A stretch of DNA of 64,000 nucleotides from Cupriavidus sp. D384. GTDB taxonomy: Bacteria; Pseudomonadota; Gammaproteobacteria; Burkholderiales; Burkholderiaceae. Below the pieces are notes generated by a model. The model was given only the letters and a program-made list of their open reading frames with translations. It did no database searches and was not told the DNA's origin. Made by a program: the position numbers and the translations under genes. The stretch spans positions 224,471-288,470 of the forward strand of contig NZ_BBQI01000102.1 of NCBI RefSeq assembly GCF_001652915.1, given 5' to 3'. Shown here in pieces: positions 15,209 through 23,752 of the stretch. The first letter of the stretch is position 1. Each line of letters begins with the position of its first letter.

Positions 15209-16135
15209 ATGGCCAACCGCCTCCTGATCGCCGCAGCCGGATCGCTGATGCTGCTTGCCAATGCCTCGGCCTTCGCCTGGAACGGAGGTCATTTCAACGC
15301 CTATACGCCGCGCGGCGAGTTCAGCGGCGGCCATGCCATGTCCTGCGGCGGCGGCAGCTGCTCGCATGCAGGCGGGGCCGTTGGCCCGTGGGGCAGGACG
15401 GCCACCAACACCGGCACCGTGACGCGCACTGCACCGGGCCAGTTCTCGAACACCGGTACGGCGGCAGGACCGAACGGTCGTTCGGTGCAGCACGACGGCA
15501 GCACCAGCTGCACGGGCGGCACCTGCAGCCATAGCGGCGACATGACCGGCTCGAACGGCCGCACGGCCAGTACCAATGGCAGCGTGACGCGCGACGGCCC
15601 GGGACAGTACAACTCGTCGGGCACCGTGACGGGCGGCAATGGCAACAGCTGGAACCACGCGGCGGCGACGAACTGCGCCGGCAACACATGCGACCGGTCC
15701 GGCACCGTCAGCAACAGCGATGGCGGCAGCGTCACCCATGCCGGGAGCGCCACCCGCGTGGCCCCGGGCGTGGTGACCACGGGCGGCGGCAGCACCGTCT
15801 ACCACGGATCGACTGTCAGCACTGGCAGCACCGTGGTGGTGGGCGCGACGCCGGTCCATGTGGCGCCGCTTCCGCCTGTCACCGTGGTGGCACCGGCCCC
15901 GGTGGTGGTGCCGCCGCCCGTACCCGTGGCGGTGGTCGCCCCGGGACCGGCCGTGCTGCCGCCGCCTCCGCCGCCGGTCGTGGTGCCCGCACCTGTGGTG
16001 GTGACGCCGCCCCCGCCGGTGCGCGTGGCACCCGTCGTGGTGGCCCCGCCGGTTTATGTGGCGCCGGTTCGGGTGGCCGTCCTGGTACCGGGCCACTGGG
16101 TGGGCCGCGTCTGGGTGCCGGCGCACTACGCCTGA
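15209..16135 (+). CDS. secreted low-complexity protein with Gly/Ser/Thr/Asn repeats and Val-Pro tail
   Basis: No known function is recognised. The 308-residue protein has a signal peptide (MANRLLIAAAGSLMLLANASAFA). Residues about 45-190 are built of imperfect repeats in which TC/SC-GGTCSHSG blocks (paired cysteines) alternate with GPNGR/GSNGR-T, TGTVTR and PGQYNSSG blocks. Then follows a Val/Pro/Ala-rich stretch (about 215-295, with PPPPPP) and an ending GHWVGRVWVPAHYA of the kind seen in envelope proteins with a GHW...W.PGHW motif. The paired cysteines suggest disulfides outside the cytoplasm. AGAGGAC sits before the ATG. A small EF-hand-like exported protein follows. Confidence 0.7.
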   Translation: MANRLLIAAAGSLMLLANASAFAWNGGHFNAYTPRGEFSGGHAMSCGGGSCSHAGGAVGPWGRTATNTGTVTRTAPGQFSNTGTAAGPNGRSVQHDGSTSCTGGTCSHSGDMTGSNGRTASTNGSVTRDGPGQYNSSGTVTGGNGNSWNHAAATNCAGNTCDRSGTVSNSDGGSVTHAGSATRVAPGVVTTGGGSTVYHGSTVSTGSTVVVGATPVHVAPLPPVTVVAPAPVVVPPPVPVAVVAPGPAVLPPPPPPVVVPAPVVVTPPPPVRVAPVVVAPPVYVAPVRVAVLVPGHWVGRVWVPAHYA

Positions 16136-16219
16136 CCGGGCCATGGTCGCACCCACGATTTTTTTACTCACCGGCCAGGGGCAGAACGCCAGGCGCCGGC
16201 AAACCAACGGAGTCGCATC

Positions 16220-16519
16220 ATGAAGAAGATGATCACGGTAATGATCTTGTGTATTGTTTCTGCAGGGGCCAGCGCGCAGGGCCTGGCGGGCGGTGGCGGA
16301 GAAAGCCGCATGGAACGTACCGAGCAGGTGCTGTCGCAGTTGCAGACGCGCTTTGTCCACGCCAATACCACGCGTGACGGCAAGCTGACGCGCGAACAGG
16401 CGCAAGCGGGGATGCCGATGGTGGCGCGGCACTTCGACGAGATGGATACGCACCACGCGGGCTACCTGACGCTGCCGCAGATCGAGGCGTTCATGGCCCA
16501 GCGCATGCGGTCGCATTGA
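16220..16519 (+). CDS. small exported EF-hand-like protein
   Basis: A 99-residue protein with a signal peptide (MKKMITVMILCIVSAGASAQ). The mature part holds two degenerate EF-hand-like loops, NTTRDGKLTREQA and MDTHHAGYLTLPQI, each followed by a helix. The first keeps an Asp-Gly-Lys-Leu core, but several acidic ligands are replaced, so calcium binding is doubtful. It lies directly upstream (75 bp) of a two-component system, suggesting that it may be part of that system's envelope-sensing or target set. Confidence 0.72.
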   Translation: MKKMITVMILCIVSAGASAQGLAGGGGESRMERTEQVLSQLQTRFVHANTTRDGKLTREQAQAGMPMVARHFDEMDTHHAGYLTLPQIEAFMAQRMRSH

Positions 16520-16594
16520 TGGCGCAACCGTGAAGGGGCAACGCCAGGCGGCGGGTCAGTCCAGCATCAGAACCATAAGAACCGGAGGGACGCC

Positions 16595-17308
16595 ATGGAG
16601 CAGGGACACCGCATCATCGTGCTCGACGACGAGGCCGAGCTGCGCAACATGCTGCAGCGCTTTCTGACCGGCCATGGCTTCCAGGTGCGGGCCGTGGCCG
16701 ACGGCAAGCAACTCAACCGCTACCTGCAGCGCGAGCCCTACGACCTGCTGGTGCTCGACCTGATGATGGAGCCCGAGGACGGGCTCACGATCTGCCGCCG
16801 GCTGAGGGCCGAAGGCCAGACCCTGCCCATCCTGATGCTGACGGCCAAGGGCGACCCGGCCGACCGCGTGGTGGGCCTGGATACGGGCGCCGACGACTAC
16901 CTTGCCAAGCCGTTCCTGCCCGACGAACTGGTGGCCCGCATCCGCGCACTGTTGCGGCGCCAGAAGATTGCCGCGGGCGACCCGACGGTGACCAGCCAGA
17001 CCCTGAGTTTCGGGGAATTCCGCTTCGATGTCGGCAAGCAGACGCTGACACGCGGCGGGGCACCCGTCGAGGTGCACTCGGCCCAGATGCTGTTGCTGCA
17101 TGCGCTGGGGTCGTCGCCCAATCGCGCGGTCAGCCGCGAGAACCTGCTGGCCCGGGCCCGCGGCCGTGACCATGACGCGCTGGACCGCAGCATCGACGTG
17201 CAGATCCTGCGGCTGCGCCAGATCGTCGAGGAAGATCCGTCCAAGCCACGCTTCATCAAGACCGTCTGGGGCGTCGGCTACATGCTGGTGGCTGGCGTGG
17301 ACGCATGA
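16595..17308 (+). CDS. OmpR/PhoB family response regulator
   Basis: A 237-residue two-domain regulator. In the receiver domain (1-120), Asp11-Asp12, the phosphoacceptor Asp55 (LLVLDLMM), Thr83 (LMLTAKG) and Lys105 (LAKPF) are all in place. The C-terminal winged helix (about 140-235) has FRFDVGKQTLTRGG at its start, then NRAVSRENLLARARGRDHDALDRSIDVQILRLRQIVEEDPSKPRFIKTVWGVGYML. It resembles OmpR in lacking extra domains. A good GGAGGGACGCC precedes the ATG. It overlaps the sensor kinase gene by four bases, so the pair is co-translated. Confidence 0.95.
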   Translation: MEQGHRIIVLDDEAELRNMLQRFLTGHGFQVRAVADGKQLNRYLQREPYDLLVLDLMMEPEDGLTICRRLRAEGQTLPILMLTAKGDPADRVVGLDTGADDYLAKPFLPDELVARIRALLRRQKIAAGDPTVTSQTLSFGEFRFDVGKQTLTRGGAPVEVHSAQMLLLHALGSSPNRAVSRENLLARARGRDHDALDRSIDVQILRLRQIVEEDPSKPRFIKTVWGVGYMLVAGVDA

Positions 17309-18615
17309 TGCGCCACGTGCTGCCGCGCTCGCTGCTGGCGCGCAATATCGTCCTGCTGGTGATCCTGGTGTTCCTGACACAGGCCTGTTCGCTGTTTGTG
17401 CTGCTGCACTACGTGCAGCGTCCGCGTGTGGAGCGCGCCGCCGCCGTGTTCTCGCACTACGTCACGCTGATGGACCGCGCGCTCGGCTCCATGCCGGCCG
17501 GCGAGGCCCAGGCGGCCGTGGCACGCATGGGCGGCCAGAGCGAGCCGCCGCCCGGCGAAACGCCCGGCGCCGATGCCGCCCACCTGTTCCGCACCTGGCA
17601 GCGCGATGTGTTCATGCGGGCGCTGCGGCGCGATCTGTCACGGGATACCGATGTGCGCTGGCAAGGCAGCGACGAGGACGAAAAGCTCTGGATCCAGGTG
17701 CACGCCGCCGGATCGCCCACATGGATCGCGCTGCCGATGACGGCCGATGCGCAGGCCAGCGGCATCACGGCCGCCATTGCGCTGTCGGCGGCGCTGGCGC
17801 TGCTGGCGGCGCTGACCGGCTACCTGCTCCAGCGCCATATCAACCGGCCGTTGCAGGATCTGGCGCAGGCGGCCAACCACATCCATGCGGGGGATATGCC
17901 CGATGACCTGCCGACCCATGGGCCCACCGAAATCGCCGAGGTCAGTCGCGCCTTCAACGACATGACCGAGGCGCTGCGCCAGGCCGAGAAGACGCGCGCG
18001 CTGATGCTGGCGGGTGTCTCGCACGACATCCGCACGCCTCTGACCAAGCTGCGCCTGGCCATGGCGATGACATTGCCGCGAGGCACCGACGATGCGTTCG
18101 TGGCATCGGTGGAAGGGTATCTGGACCACATCGACATGATCCTGCAGCAGTTCATGGACTACGCCGGCAGCGGCGAGAAAGAGGCGCCGCAGCCGGGCGA
18201 CCTCAATGCGCTGGTTAGCCAGCTGGCGGCCGATTTCGCCGGGCTGGGGCACGAATTCGAGCTTGACCTGGGGCCGCTGCACCCGGTGGTGTATCGGCCA
18301 ACCAGCATGTTGCGCATGCTGATGAACCTGATGCAGAACGCGATCAAGTACGGCAAGACGGGCCTTTTCGTGCGCACCTGGCAGGACGGCCGGCAGGCCC
18401 ATGTGGCGATCTGCGACCGCGGCACGGGGCTGGGAGCGGCCGAACTGGAGCAGCTTCGCGCACCCTTCAGCCGGGGCCGCAATACGCATGGCGAGGGTGG
18501 CACGGGCCTGGGGCTTGCCATCGTCGACCGCATTGCGCGGCTGCACGGCGGTGCGCTGTCATTCCGCGAACGCGAAGGGGGCGGGCTGGAGGTGGTGGTG
18601 TCGCTGCCGGCGTGA
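17305..18615 (+). CDS. HAMP-domain sensor histidine kinase
   Basis: A 436-residue membrane kinase and partner of the preceding regulator. TM1 spans about residues 14-37, a periplasmic loop of about 115 residues follows, and TM2 is at about 154-176. Then come HAMP (RHINRPLQDLAQAANHIHAGD), the H-box with His240 in VSHDIRTPLTKLR, the N-box NLMQNAIKYG, a G1 box DRGTGLG and a G2 box GEGGTGLGLAIV. The arrangement is EnvZ/RstB-like. The start overlaps the regulator stop (ATGA). The signal sensed is unknown. Confidence 0.94.
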   Translation: MMRHVLPRSLLARNIVLLVILVFLTQACSLFVLLHYVQRPRVERAAAVFSHYVTLMDRALGSMPAGEAQAAVARMGGQSEPPPGETPGADAAHLFRTWQRDVFMRALRRDLSRDTDVRWQGSDEDEKLWIQVHAAGSPTWIALPMTADAQASGITAAIALSAALALLAALTGYLLQRHINRPLQDLAQAANHIHAGDMPDDLPTHGPTEIAEVSRAFNDMTEALRQAEKTRALMLAGVSHDIRTPLTKLRLAMAMTLPRGTDDAFVASVEGYLDHIDMILQQFMDYAGSGEKEAPQPGDLNALVSQLAADFAGLGHEFELDLGPLHPVVYRPTSMLRMLMNLMQNAIKYGKTGLFVRTWQDGRQAHVAICDRGTGLGAAELEQLRAPFSRGRNTHGEGGTGLGLAIVDRIARLHGGALSFREREGGGLEVVVSLPA

Positions 18616-18792
18616 TATCGAATGACTCGGGGCTGATGGCGCGGGCGGCGCGTCGGCACGTATCTGAATCGTCCGATCTGAAACGGTTGGAAACGATCGG
18701 CAGCGGCAGAAGCCGGGCAGAGGCCCTGTTGCGTCCTTTTCTTTTTCTGACGCCTCAGATACATTGGCATTTCCTGATTTGCCTGAAATGCC

Positions 18793-19233
18793 GTGAAACA
18801 CTACACACGCGAAAACTTCCAGCTAACGCAAAGTGTCGGCTTTCACCTGAACCGGGCACGTAACAGCCTGCTCATGGAGATGGACGCCGCGCTGCGCCCG
18901 CTGGATATCACCGCCCAGCAGATGGGCATCCTGCTGTCGCTGATGCGCGGGGCGGCCAGCACGCCGCTGGAGGTGAGCCGGCTGCTGGGCATCGACACCG
19001 GCCTGATGACGCGCATGCTGGACAAGCTCGAAAACAAGGGCCTGCTGCAACGGCAGCGCAGCGACGAGGACCGGCGCGTGATCCATCTGATCCTGACCGA
19101 CAAGGGCAGGGACGTGGCGGCGCAGCTGCCCCATATTGCGCCGGAAGTGCTGAATCATCGCCTGCGCAATTTCTCCGAGGGCGAGTTGAACGAGTTCATG
19201 CGGCTGCTGCAGAAATTCGCGGACGGCAGCTGA
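18793..19233 (+). CDS. MarR family transcriptional regulator
   Basis: A 146-residue winged-helix regulator with the MarR layout. A first helix LTQSVGFHLNRARNSLLMEMDAAL is followed by the recognition region PLEVSRLLGIDTGLMTRMLDKLENKGLL and the wing QRQRSDEDRRVIHLILTDKGRD. The gene stands alone between the two-component system and the convergent MFS gene, so its target is not evident. The upstream 177 bp contain a run of T/C residues but no clear operator. Confidence 0.92.
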   Translation: MKHYTRENFQLTQSVGFHLNRARNSLLMEMDAALRPLDITAQQMGILLSLMRGAASTPLEVSRLLGIDTGLMTRMLDKLENKGLLQRQRSDEDRRVIHLILTDKGRDVAAQLPHIAPEVLNHRLRNFSEGELNEFMRLLQKFADGS

Positions 19234-19248
19234 GGCCGCCGTCCGGGT

Positions 19249-20508
19249 TCATGCCTGGGCGCGCGCCGGAGCCGCCTGGCGGACGGTGAAGTCCGCGACG
19301 AATGCCACGGCCATGGCTACCGCGCCGCACGCGAAGATCAACGCGTAGTTCTCGTGAGTGTGCGAGAACAGCCAGGCGTAGCCATAGCCGCCCAAGGCCT
19401 GGAACAGTGCAAACGATGCCGTCGCGCGGCTCCAGGCGGCGCGTTGCGCCGTGGGATCGTGCGGCAGCAGTTCCTGCACGCGGCCCAGCACCATCGGCAC
19501 GATGCCCGGGGTGAAGGCGCCAAGCACGATCGTTGCCGCACACAGCGCCACCGTTTGGTGCGACAGCGCCAGCAGCCCCACCGCCAGCCCCTGCAGCACC
19601 ATGGCGATCCGGTAGCCACGGCCGAAGCCGATCCGGCCGCCCAGCCAGCTGCTGACCACCGGGCCGGCAATCGCGGCGATGCCATACAGCACCCAGTATC
19701 CGGCGCCCACCGACGCACCCTGGCCCAGGCCGCGTGCCACGTAATCGACCAGCAACATCATGGCCGGCACCAGCCCCAGCGCATTGGCCGCGTACTGGAC
19801 GTAGATCACGCGCAACGTGCGCCGATGCGAGGCCAGCGCGCCGTCGGCCGCATGGTGGCCCGCCGGGGTGGCTGCCGGCATGCCTGATGGCACGTCGGTG
19901 GCGGGCCAGCCCGCCCAGCTCAGTGCGGTGAGCAACAGCGCCACGGCGCCGAGGCCGAACCACGTGGTGCGCAGCCCGAGTCTGAGCAGCTCTGGCACCA
20001 GCGTGCCCGATGCGGCGATGCCGAGACCCAGGCCGAGGAAGATCATGCCGCTGACAAAGGCGCGTCGTGCCGGCGCGATATGCGGCAGGATGGCCGTGGC
20101 AACCAGCACCATGATCGCGCCGCCCGACAGGCCCGAGAGAAAGCGCCAGACGAAGAACCAGCCCACCGACAACGGAAACGCGCAGGCAAAGAATGCCGCC
20201 GTGACGGCCACCATCAGCCAGCGCAATGCATGGCGGTTGGACAGGCGCGCGGCCAGCGGGCGCCCCAGCAGTGCGCCAGCCAGGTAGCCGGCAAAGTTGG
20301 CGGCGCCCAGCGTGACCGTATCTGCCGCGCTGAACCAATGGGCCTGGATCAGCGACGGGATCAGCGGCGTATAGGCAAAGCGGGCCAGGCCGATCGCCAC
20401 CAGGCTGGCGGACAAACCGGCAAACGCGGCATGGAGGGCGCGCGTGTCGAGCGTCCGGGCGTCGGGCAGGGGGCGCGGAACCGGGGCGGCGGGGGCGTCT
20501 TGTGACAT
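19249..20508 (-). CDS. YbfB/YjiJ-type MFS transporter
   Basis: A 419-residue transporter with about 12 predicted helices. The N-terminal ASLVAIGLARFAYTPLIPSLIQAHWFS followed by ANFAGYLAGALLGRPLAARL is the signature of the YbfB/YjiJ (MFS_4) family, whose substrates are unknown. ATG 20508 is chosen because AGGAAGAT lies directly upstream; a start 14 codons earlier is less likely. It lies 99 bp downstream of a TetR gene on the same strand, the usual arrangement of a repressor with the exporter it controls. Confidence 0.88.
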   Translation of the reverse strand: MSQDAPAAPVPRPLPDARTLDTRALHAAFAGLSASLVAIGLARFAYTPLIPSLIQAHWFSAADTVTLGAANFAGYLAGALLGRPLAARLSNRHALRWLMVAVTAAFFACAFPLSVGWFFVWRFLSGLSGGAIMVLVATAILPHIAPARRAFVSGMIFLGLGLGIAASGTLVPELLRLGLRTTWFGLGAVALLLTALSWAGWPATDVPSGMPAATPAGHHAADGALASHRRTLRVIYVQYAANALGLVPAMMLLVDYVARGLGQGASVGAGYWVLYGIAAIAGPVVSSWLGGRIGFGRGYRIAMVLQGLAVGLLALSHQTVALCAATIVLGAFTPGIVPMVLGRVQELLPHDPTAQRAAWSRATASFALFQALGGYGYAWLFSHTHENYALIFACGAVAMAVAFVADFTVRQAAPARAQA

Positions 20509-20607
20509 GGATCTTCCTTCGCGAATGTCGAGGGCGAACGTCTCCGCCACGCGGCGGAAGGCCGCGCGGGGTACGTGCGAATCAATGGGAGGGCCGGGGC
20601 TGGGGTG

Positions 20608-21216
20608 CTAGGCCGGCGGGCTGTCTGCTGCCTGCAGGCCCAGTGACGCCAGCGCGGGGCGCACCGAAGCCTCCAGCAGGGCACGATCCGGCATCACGCG
20701 CGACAGCACGCGCATGCCCACCTGCAGCGACAGCAGCATGGCGGCCGCATCGCCGGGAGCATGGCTGGCTGCGATGGTGCCTTCGGCCTGCGCGGCGCGA
20801 ATGGCCCGTTCGAAGAAGGCCCGCAGCAGTGCCAGTTCCAGCGCTACTGCAGCCTTCAGTTCGGGGTCTTCGTTCGAGGCTTCCAGCGCCGTGTTGATCA
20901 GCATGCAGCCACGGTGCGGCAGTTCGGTGGCACCGCGCTCGACGCTTTCGGCAAAGAACTTCACCAGCGCCTGTGCGGGCGGATAGCTGGCTTCGATGCG
21001 GGCAATGCGCTCGCGCAGCGTGCGGTTCAGGTAGTCGTCCAGTGCCTGCATGAACAACTGCCGCTTGTCGCCAAACGCGTTGTACAGGCTCGGCTGCGTC
21101 AGGCCCATTGCCTGGGTCAGTTCACGCGTGGACGTGGCGTGATAGCCCTTGGCCCAGAACGTCGCCTGGGCGGCGGACAGCGCCGCGTCCGCATCGAATT
21201 GTCGGGGTCGTGCCAT
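20608..21216 (-). CDS. TetR family transcriptional regulator
   Basis: A 202-residue regulator. The N-terminal HTH (RQFDADAALSAAQATFWAKGYHATSTRELTQAMGLTQPSLYNAFGDKRQLFMQAL) is textbook TetR and resembles the YezE/AcuR-like subgroup. The C-terminal part is an all-helical ligand domain with a CMLINTALEASNEDPEL segment. It probably represses itself and the YbfB-type MFS gene downstream. An ATAGATCGATCGCTA dyad lies about 50 bp upstream of its start (near 21264-21277) and could be its operator. Confidence 0.9.
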   Translation of the reverse strand: MARPRQFDADAALSAAQATFWAKGYHATSTRELTQAMGLTQPSLYNAFGDKRQLFMQALDDYLNRTLRERIARIEASYPPAQALVKFFAESVERGATELPHRGCMLINTALEASNEDPELKAAVALELALLRAFFERAIRAAQAEGTIAASHAPGDAAAMLLSLQVGMRVLSRVMPDRALLEASVRPALASLGLQAADSPPA

Positions 21217-21432
21217 GGTGGATCTCGTTTTGTATCGATCTGTATGAAACCGTGGAAGCGATTATAGATCGATCGCTACAAAACGCAAGCGGCGCATTGC
21301 ACGGTTGCGGCAGGGCAGGTCTTCACTATTCGTGAAGTGGTCTTCTTGAAATGTGACTTGGCTGCGATGGCCTGCCGTCTCTATATTCCTGCGGTTCCAT
21401 GCACGGCTTGGCCCACAGGGAGACACAAGAAC

Positions 21433-22218
21433 ATGATCAAGATCTGGATGGCGGCGGGCGCCGCTTCGGCAATGCTGCTGGCGCCGGGTGCCCATGCGCA
21501 GGCAACCACGCAGTCGACCGATCTGCGCGTGATGATTTCTGGCGGATTTACGGCTGCCTATCAGAAGCTGGCGCCAGACTACGCGGCGCAGCGCGGCGCC
21601 CGGCTCCACACCGAACACGGGCCGTCGATGGGCAAGTCTCCCGAAGCCATCCCGAACCGGCTGGCGCGTGGCGAACATGCCGACGTGGTCATCATGGTTG
21701 GCTATGCGCTGGACGACCTGATCAAGAAGGGTGTGGTCGATCCGCAGTCGCGGGTGGAACTGGCGGATTCGCGCATCGGCATGGTGGTGCGCCAGGGCGC
21801 GACAGTGCCCGATATCCGCACGGTCGAAGCCCTGCGCCAGACGCTGGTGCAGGCCAGGTCGATCGCGTATTCGGACAGCGCCAGCGGTGTCTACGTGGAG
21901 CGTGAACTGTTCGCGAAGCTTGGCGAGCCGTCGCTGGCGGCCAAGGCGAAGAAGGTGGAAAAGATCCCCGTGGCGTCGACGGTGGCAAATGGTCAGTACG
22001 AAATCGGCTTCCAGCAGGTGGCCGAACTGCTACCCGTGCCGGGTGTGACGTTTGCCGGCCGCATTCCCGAGGAGGTGCAGTCCGTCACGCGTTTTGCCGG
22101 CGGCGTGCCGGTCAGGGCAGACCACCCGGCCGAGGCCAGGGCCCTGCTGGAATACCTGGCGGCGCCTGCCGCACAGCCCGTGGTGAAGGAAACCGGTCTC
22201 GACTCCGTGCCGCACTGA
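21433..22218 (+). CDS. ModA-like periplasmic binding protein
   Basis: A 261-residue exported protein. A signal peptide (MIKIWMAAGAASAMLLAPGAHAQ) is followed by LRVMISGGFTAAYQKLAPDYA, GPSMGKSPEAIPNRLARGEHADVVIM and SIAYSDSASGVYVERELFAKLG, the ModA/extracellular-binding-protein (type 2 PBP) pattern. No ModB/ModC genes are adjacent, and the ligand serines of true ModA are not clearly kept. It is probably one of the solitary ModA-like proteins that bind organic acids or unknown oxyanions. ATG 21433 is used for its signal peptide. A rho-independent terminator follows at 22269-22293. Confidence 0.8.
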   Translation: MIKIWMAAGAASAMLLAPGAHAQATTQSTDLRVMISGGFTAAYQKLAPDYAAQRGARLHTEHGPSMGKSPEAIPNRLARGEHADVVIMVGYALDDLIKKGVVDPQSRVELADSRIGMVVRQGATVPDIRTVEALRQTLVQARSIAYSDSASGVYVERELFAKLGEPSLAAKAKKVEKIPVASTVANGQYEIGFQQVAELLPVPGVTFAGRIPEEVQSVTRFAGGVPVRADHPAEARALLEYLAAPAAQPVVKETGLDSVPH

Positions 22219-22268
22219 CATCGACACCGCTTTTAAGGGCCAGGCGCATGCGCCTCAGTCATTGCCCG

Positions 22269-22293
22269 GGGCCGGTCCATGCCGGCCCTTTTT
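22269..22293 (+). terminator. rho-independent terminator after ModA-like gene
   Basis: GGGCCGG (22269-22275) pairs with CCGGCCC (22282-22288) around a TCCATG loop and is followed by TTTTT. It lies about 50 bp after the stop. Confidence 0.8.
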
Positions 22294-22515
22294 CATTGCC
22301 CGGCTGTCTCGAACCGCGACGCACGCGGTGCCACTTGCATTAAGCAAATGTGATGTTGTGGGAATTGTCTTACGAATGTTTCAGCAGCGGACTTCTGCTT
22401 TGCCGGGGTGGCAAAACATAACCTGCAACTACAGCAGGGCCACAACGCAATCCAGCGGTTTCATCGCGGAGATTGCCGGGCCTGACAGGTATCCACCTCG
22501 AGAAAGGAGCACGAC

Positions 22516-23091
22516 ATGATCGCAAAGAAGTGGCTGAGTGCAGCAGTATGTTCGTTGATGGTGGCCGCGCCGATGGGCATGGCCTATGCGCAGGCTGGCT
22601 CGAAAGCGGACTATGACGCCGCCGTGAAGCAGGCCGATGCCGATTACAAGACGGCCAAGACCAAATGTGACGGGATGTCCGGCAATGCCAAGGACGTCTG
22701 CAAGGCCGAAGCCAAGCGCGACCATGACGTTGCCAAGGCCAATGCCGAAGCCAAGCGCGACGGTACGGAGAAGGCCCACGCCAAGGCCATGAAGACCAAG
22801 GCCGACCGCGACTATGACGTGGCCAAGGAAATGTGCGACGACAAGAAGGGCAACGACAAGGACGTGTGCGTGAAGGAAGCCAAGGCATCGCACGAACGCG
22901 CCCTGGGCGAGGCCAAGGTCGACAAGGCCGCCGCCACCGGCACCAGCACCGATGTGGCCGAGGCTCGCGCCGATGCCCGCAAGGACACTACCGACGCCGC
23001 CTACAAGGCTGACAAGGAAAAGTGCGATGCGATGTCCGGCGATGCCAAGGACAAGTGCCAGGCCAACGTAAAGGCCAAGTACGCCAAGTAA
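22516..23091 (+). CDS. exported Lys/Asp-rich protein with three CX10C repeats
   Basis: A 191-residue protein with a signal peptide (MIAKKWLSAAVCSLMVAAPMGMAYAQ). The mature part is highly charged, predicted helical, and contains three copies of a C-x10-C unit: KCDGMSGNAKDVC, MCDDKKGNDKDVC and KCDAMSGDAKDKC. These are separated by Lys/Ala/Glu-rich linkers of TolA-like composition. The regular pairing suggests three small disulfide-closed helical hairpins in the periplasm. No function is recognised. GAAAGGAG precedes the ATG. A CsbD stress gene follows 94 bp downstream, hinting at an envelope- or stress-related role. Confidence 0.75.
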   Translation: MIAKKWLSAAVCSLMVAAPMGMAYAQAGSKADYDAAVKQADADYKTAKTKCDGMSGNAKDVCKAEAKRDHDVAKANAEAKRDGTEKAHAKAMKTKADRDYDVAKEMCDDKKGNDKDVCVKEAKASHERALGEAKVDKAAATGTSTDVAEARADARKDTTDAAYKADKEKCDAMSGDAKDKCQANVKAKYAK

Positions 23092-23185
23092 GACTGCTCG
23101 CATGACACGGGCAACGCGCGAACCGGCACGTACGTGACGCCGAAACGCAGATGATCCACAGTCCACTGACACGAAGGAGCCAGAT

Positions 23186-23389
23186 ATGAACTGGGACCAG
23201 ATCGAAGGTAAATGGGATCAGGCCAAGGGCAAGATCAAGGAAAAGTGGGGCAAGCTGACCGACGACGACATCACCGTCATCAACGGCAAGCGTGACCAGC
23301 TGGCCGGCCGGATCCAGGAACGCTACGGCTATACCAAGGAACGGGCGGAAGAAGAAATGAAGGCCTGGGAACGGGACGCACGCTGGTAA
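23186..23389 (+). CDS. CsbD family stress-response protein
   Basis: A 67-residue CsbD-like protein. MNWDQIEGKWDQAKGKIKEKWGKLTDDDI, then INGKRDQLAGRIQERYGYTKERAEEEM, is the canonical family sequence over its full length. CsbD proteins are abundant small hydrophilic proteins induced by general stress, with unknown biochemical role. AAGGAG precedes the ATG. A strong terminator follows at 23453-23482. Confidence 0.94.
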   Translation: MNWDQIEGKWDQAKGKIKEKWGKLTDDDITVINGKRDQLAGRIQERYGYTKERAEEEMKAWERDARW

Positions 23390-23452
23390 CCCGGCGTGCC
23401 CCGGCCCTCAGGGCGCAGGCACGCGTCATGCGCGGACACGCGTGACGAAGAC

Positions 23453-23482
23453 AAGGCGGAGCCTCAGGGCTCCGCCTTTTTT
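23453..23482 (+). terminator. rho-independent terminator after csbD
   Basis: GGCGGAGCC (23455-23463) pairs exactly with GGCTCCGCC (23468-23476), with a four-base loop and TTTTTT after. From here to the next start at 23753 the DNA is comparatively AT-rich (CATAATATTTC near 23551) and probably holds the promoter of the next gene; nothing else was seen. Confidence 0.88.
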
Positions 23483-23752
23483 ATGCCTGCACGCGACCCA
23501 CTGAGACTGTGACGCGATTGTCGAAGATTTGTAACAGCGTCAACGCATAATATTTCAACGCGTTACGGATTATTACTAGCCGGCCGCCACCCCACGAATT
23601 CTTCCAATAAAGGGCAGGTCGGCGCGCGTCGCGCCGGATTTCGCCAGCGACGGCGAGGGTCGTCATTGCGTGCCAAAGGTATCGTAGATCAAGGTCTGCT
23701 GGATCCAGGTCTCATAGAATCGCCGGCACGCCAACCAGGGGAGCAGTCAGTC

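Noticed and set aside
15430..15900. CRISPR-like or tandem DNA array within the secreted Gly/Ser/Asn protein gene
   Set aside because: The repeats are imperfect at the amino acid level only, in frame, with no constant spacer or repeat length.
23666..23752. TTG start 29 codons upstream for the DUF535 gene
   Set aside because: The leader is not like the family, and GTG 23753 has a good AGGGGAG ribosome binding site.
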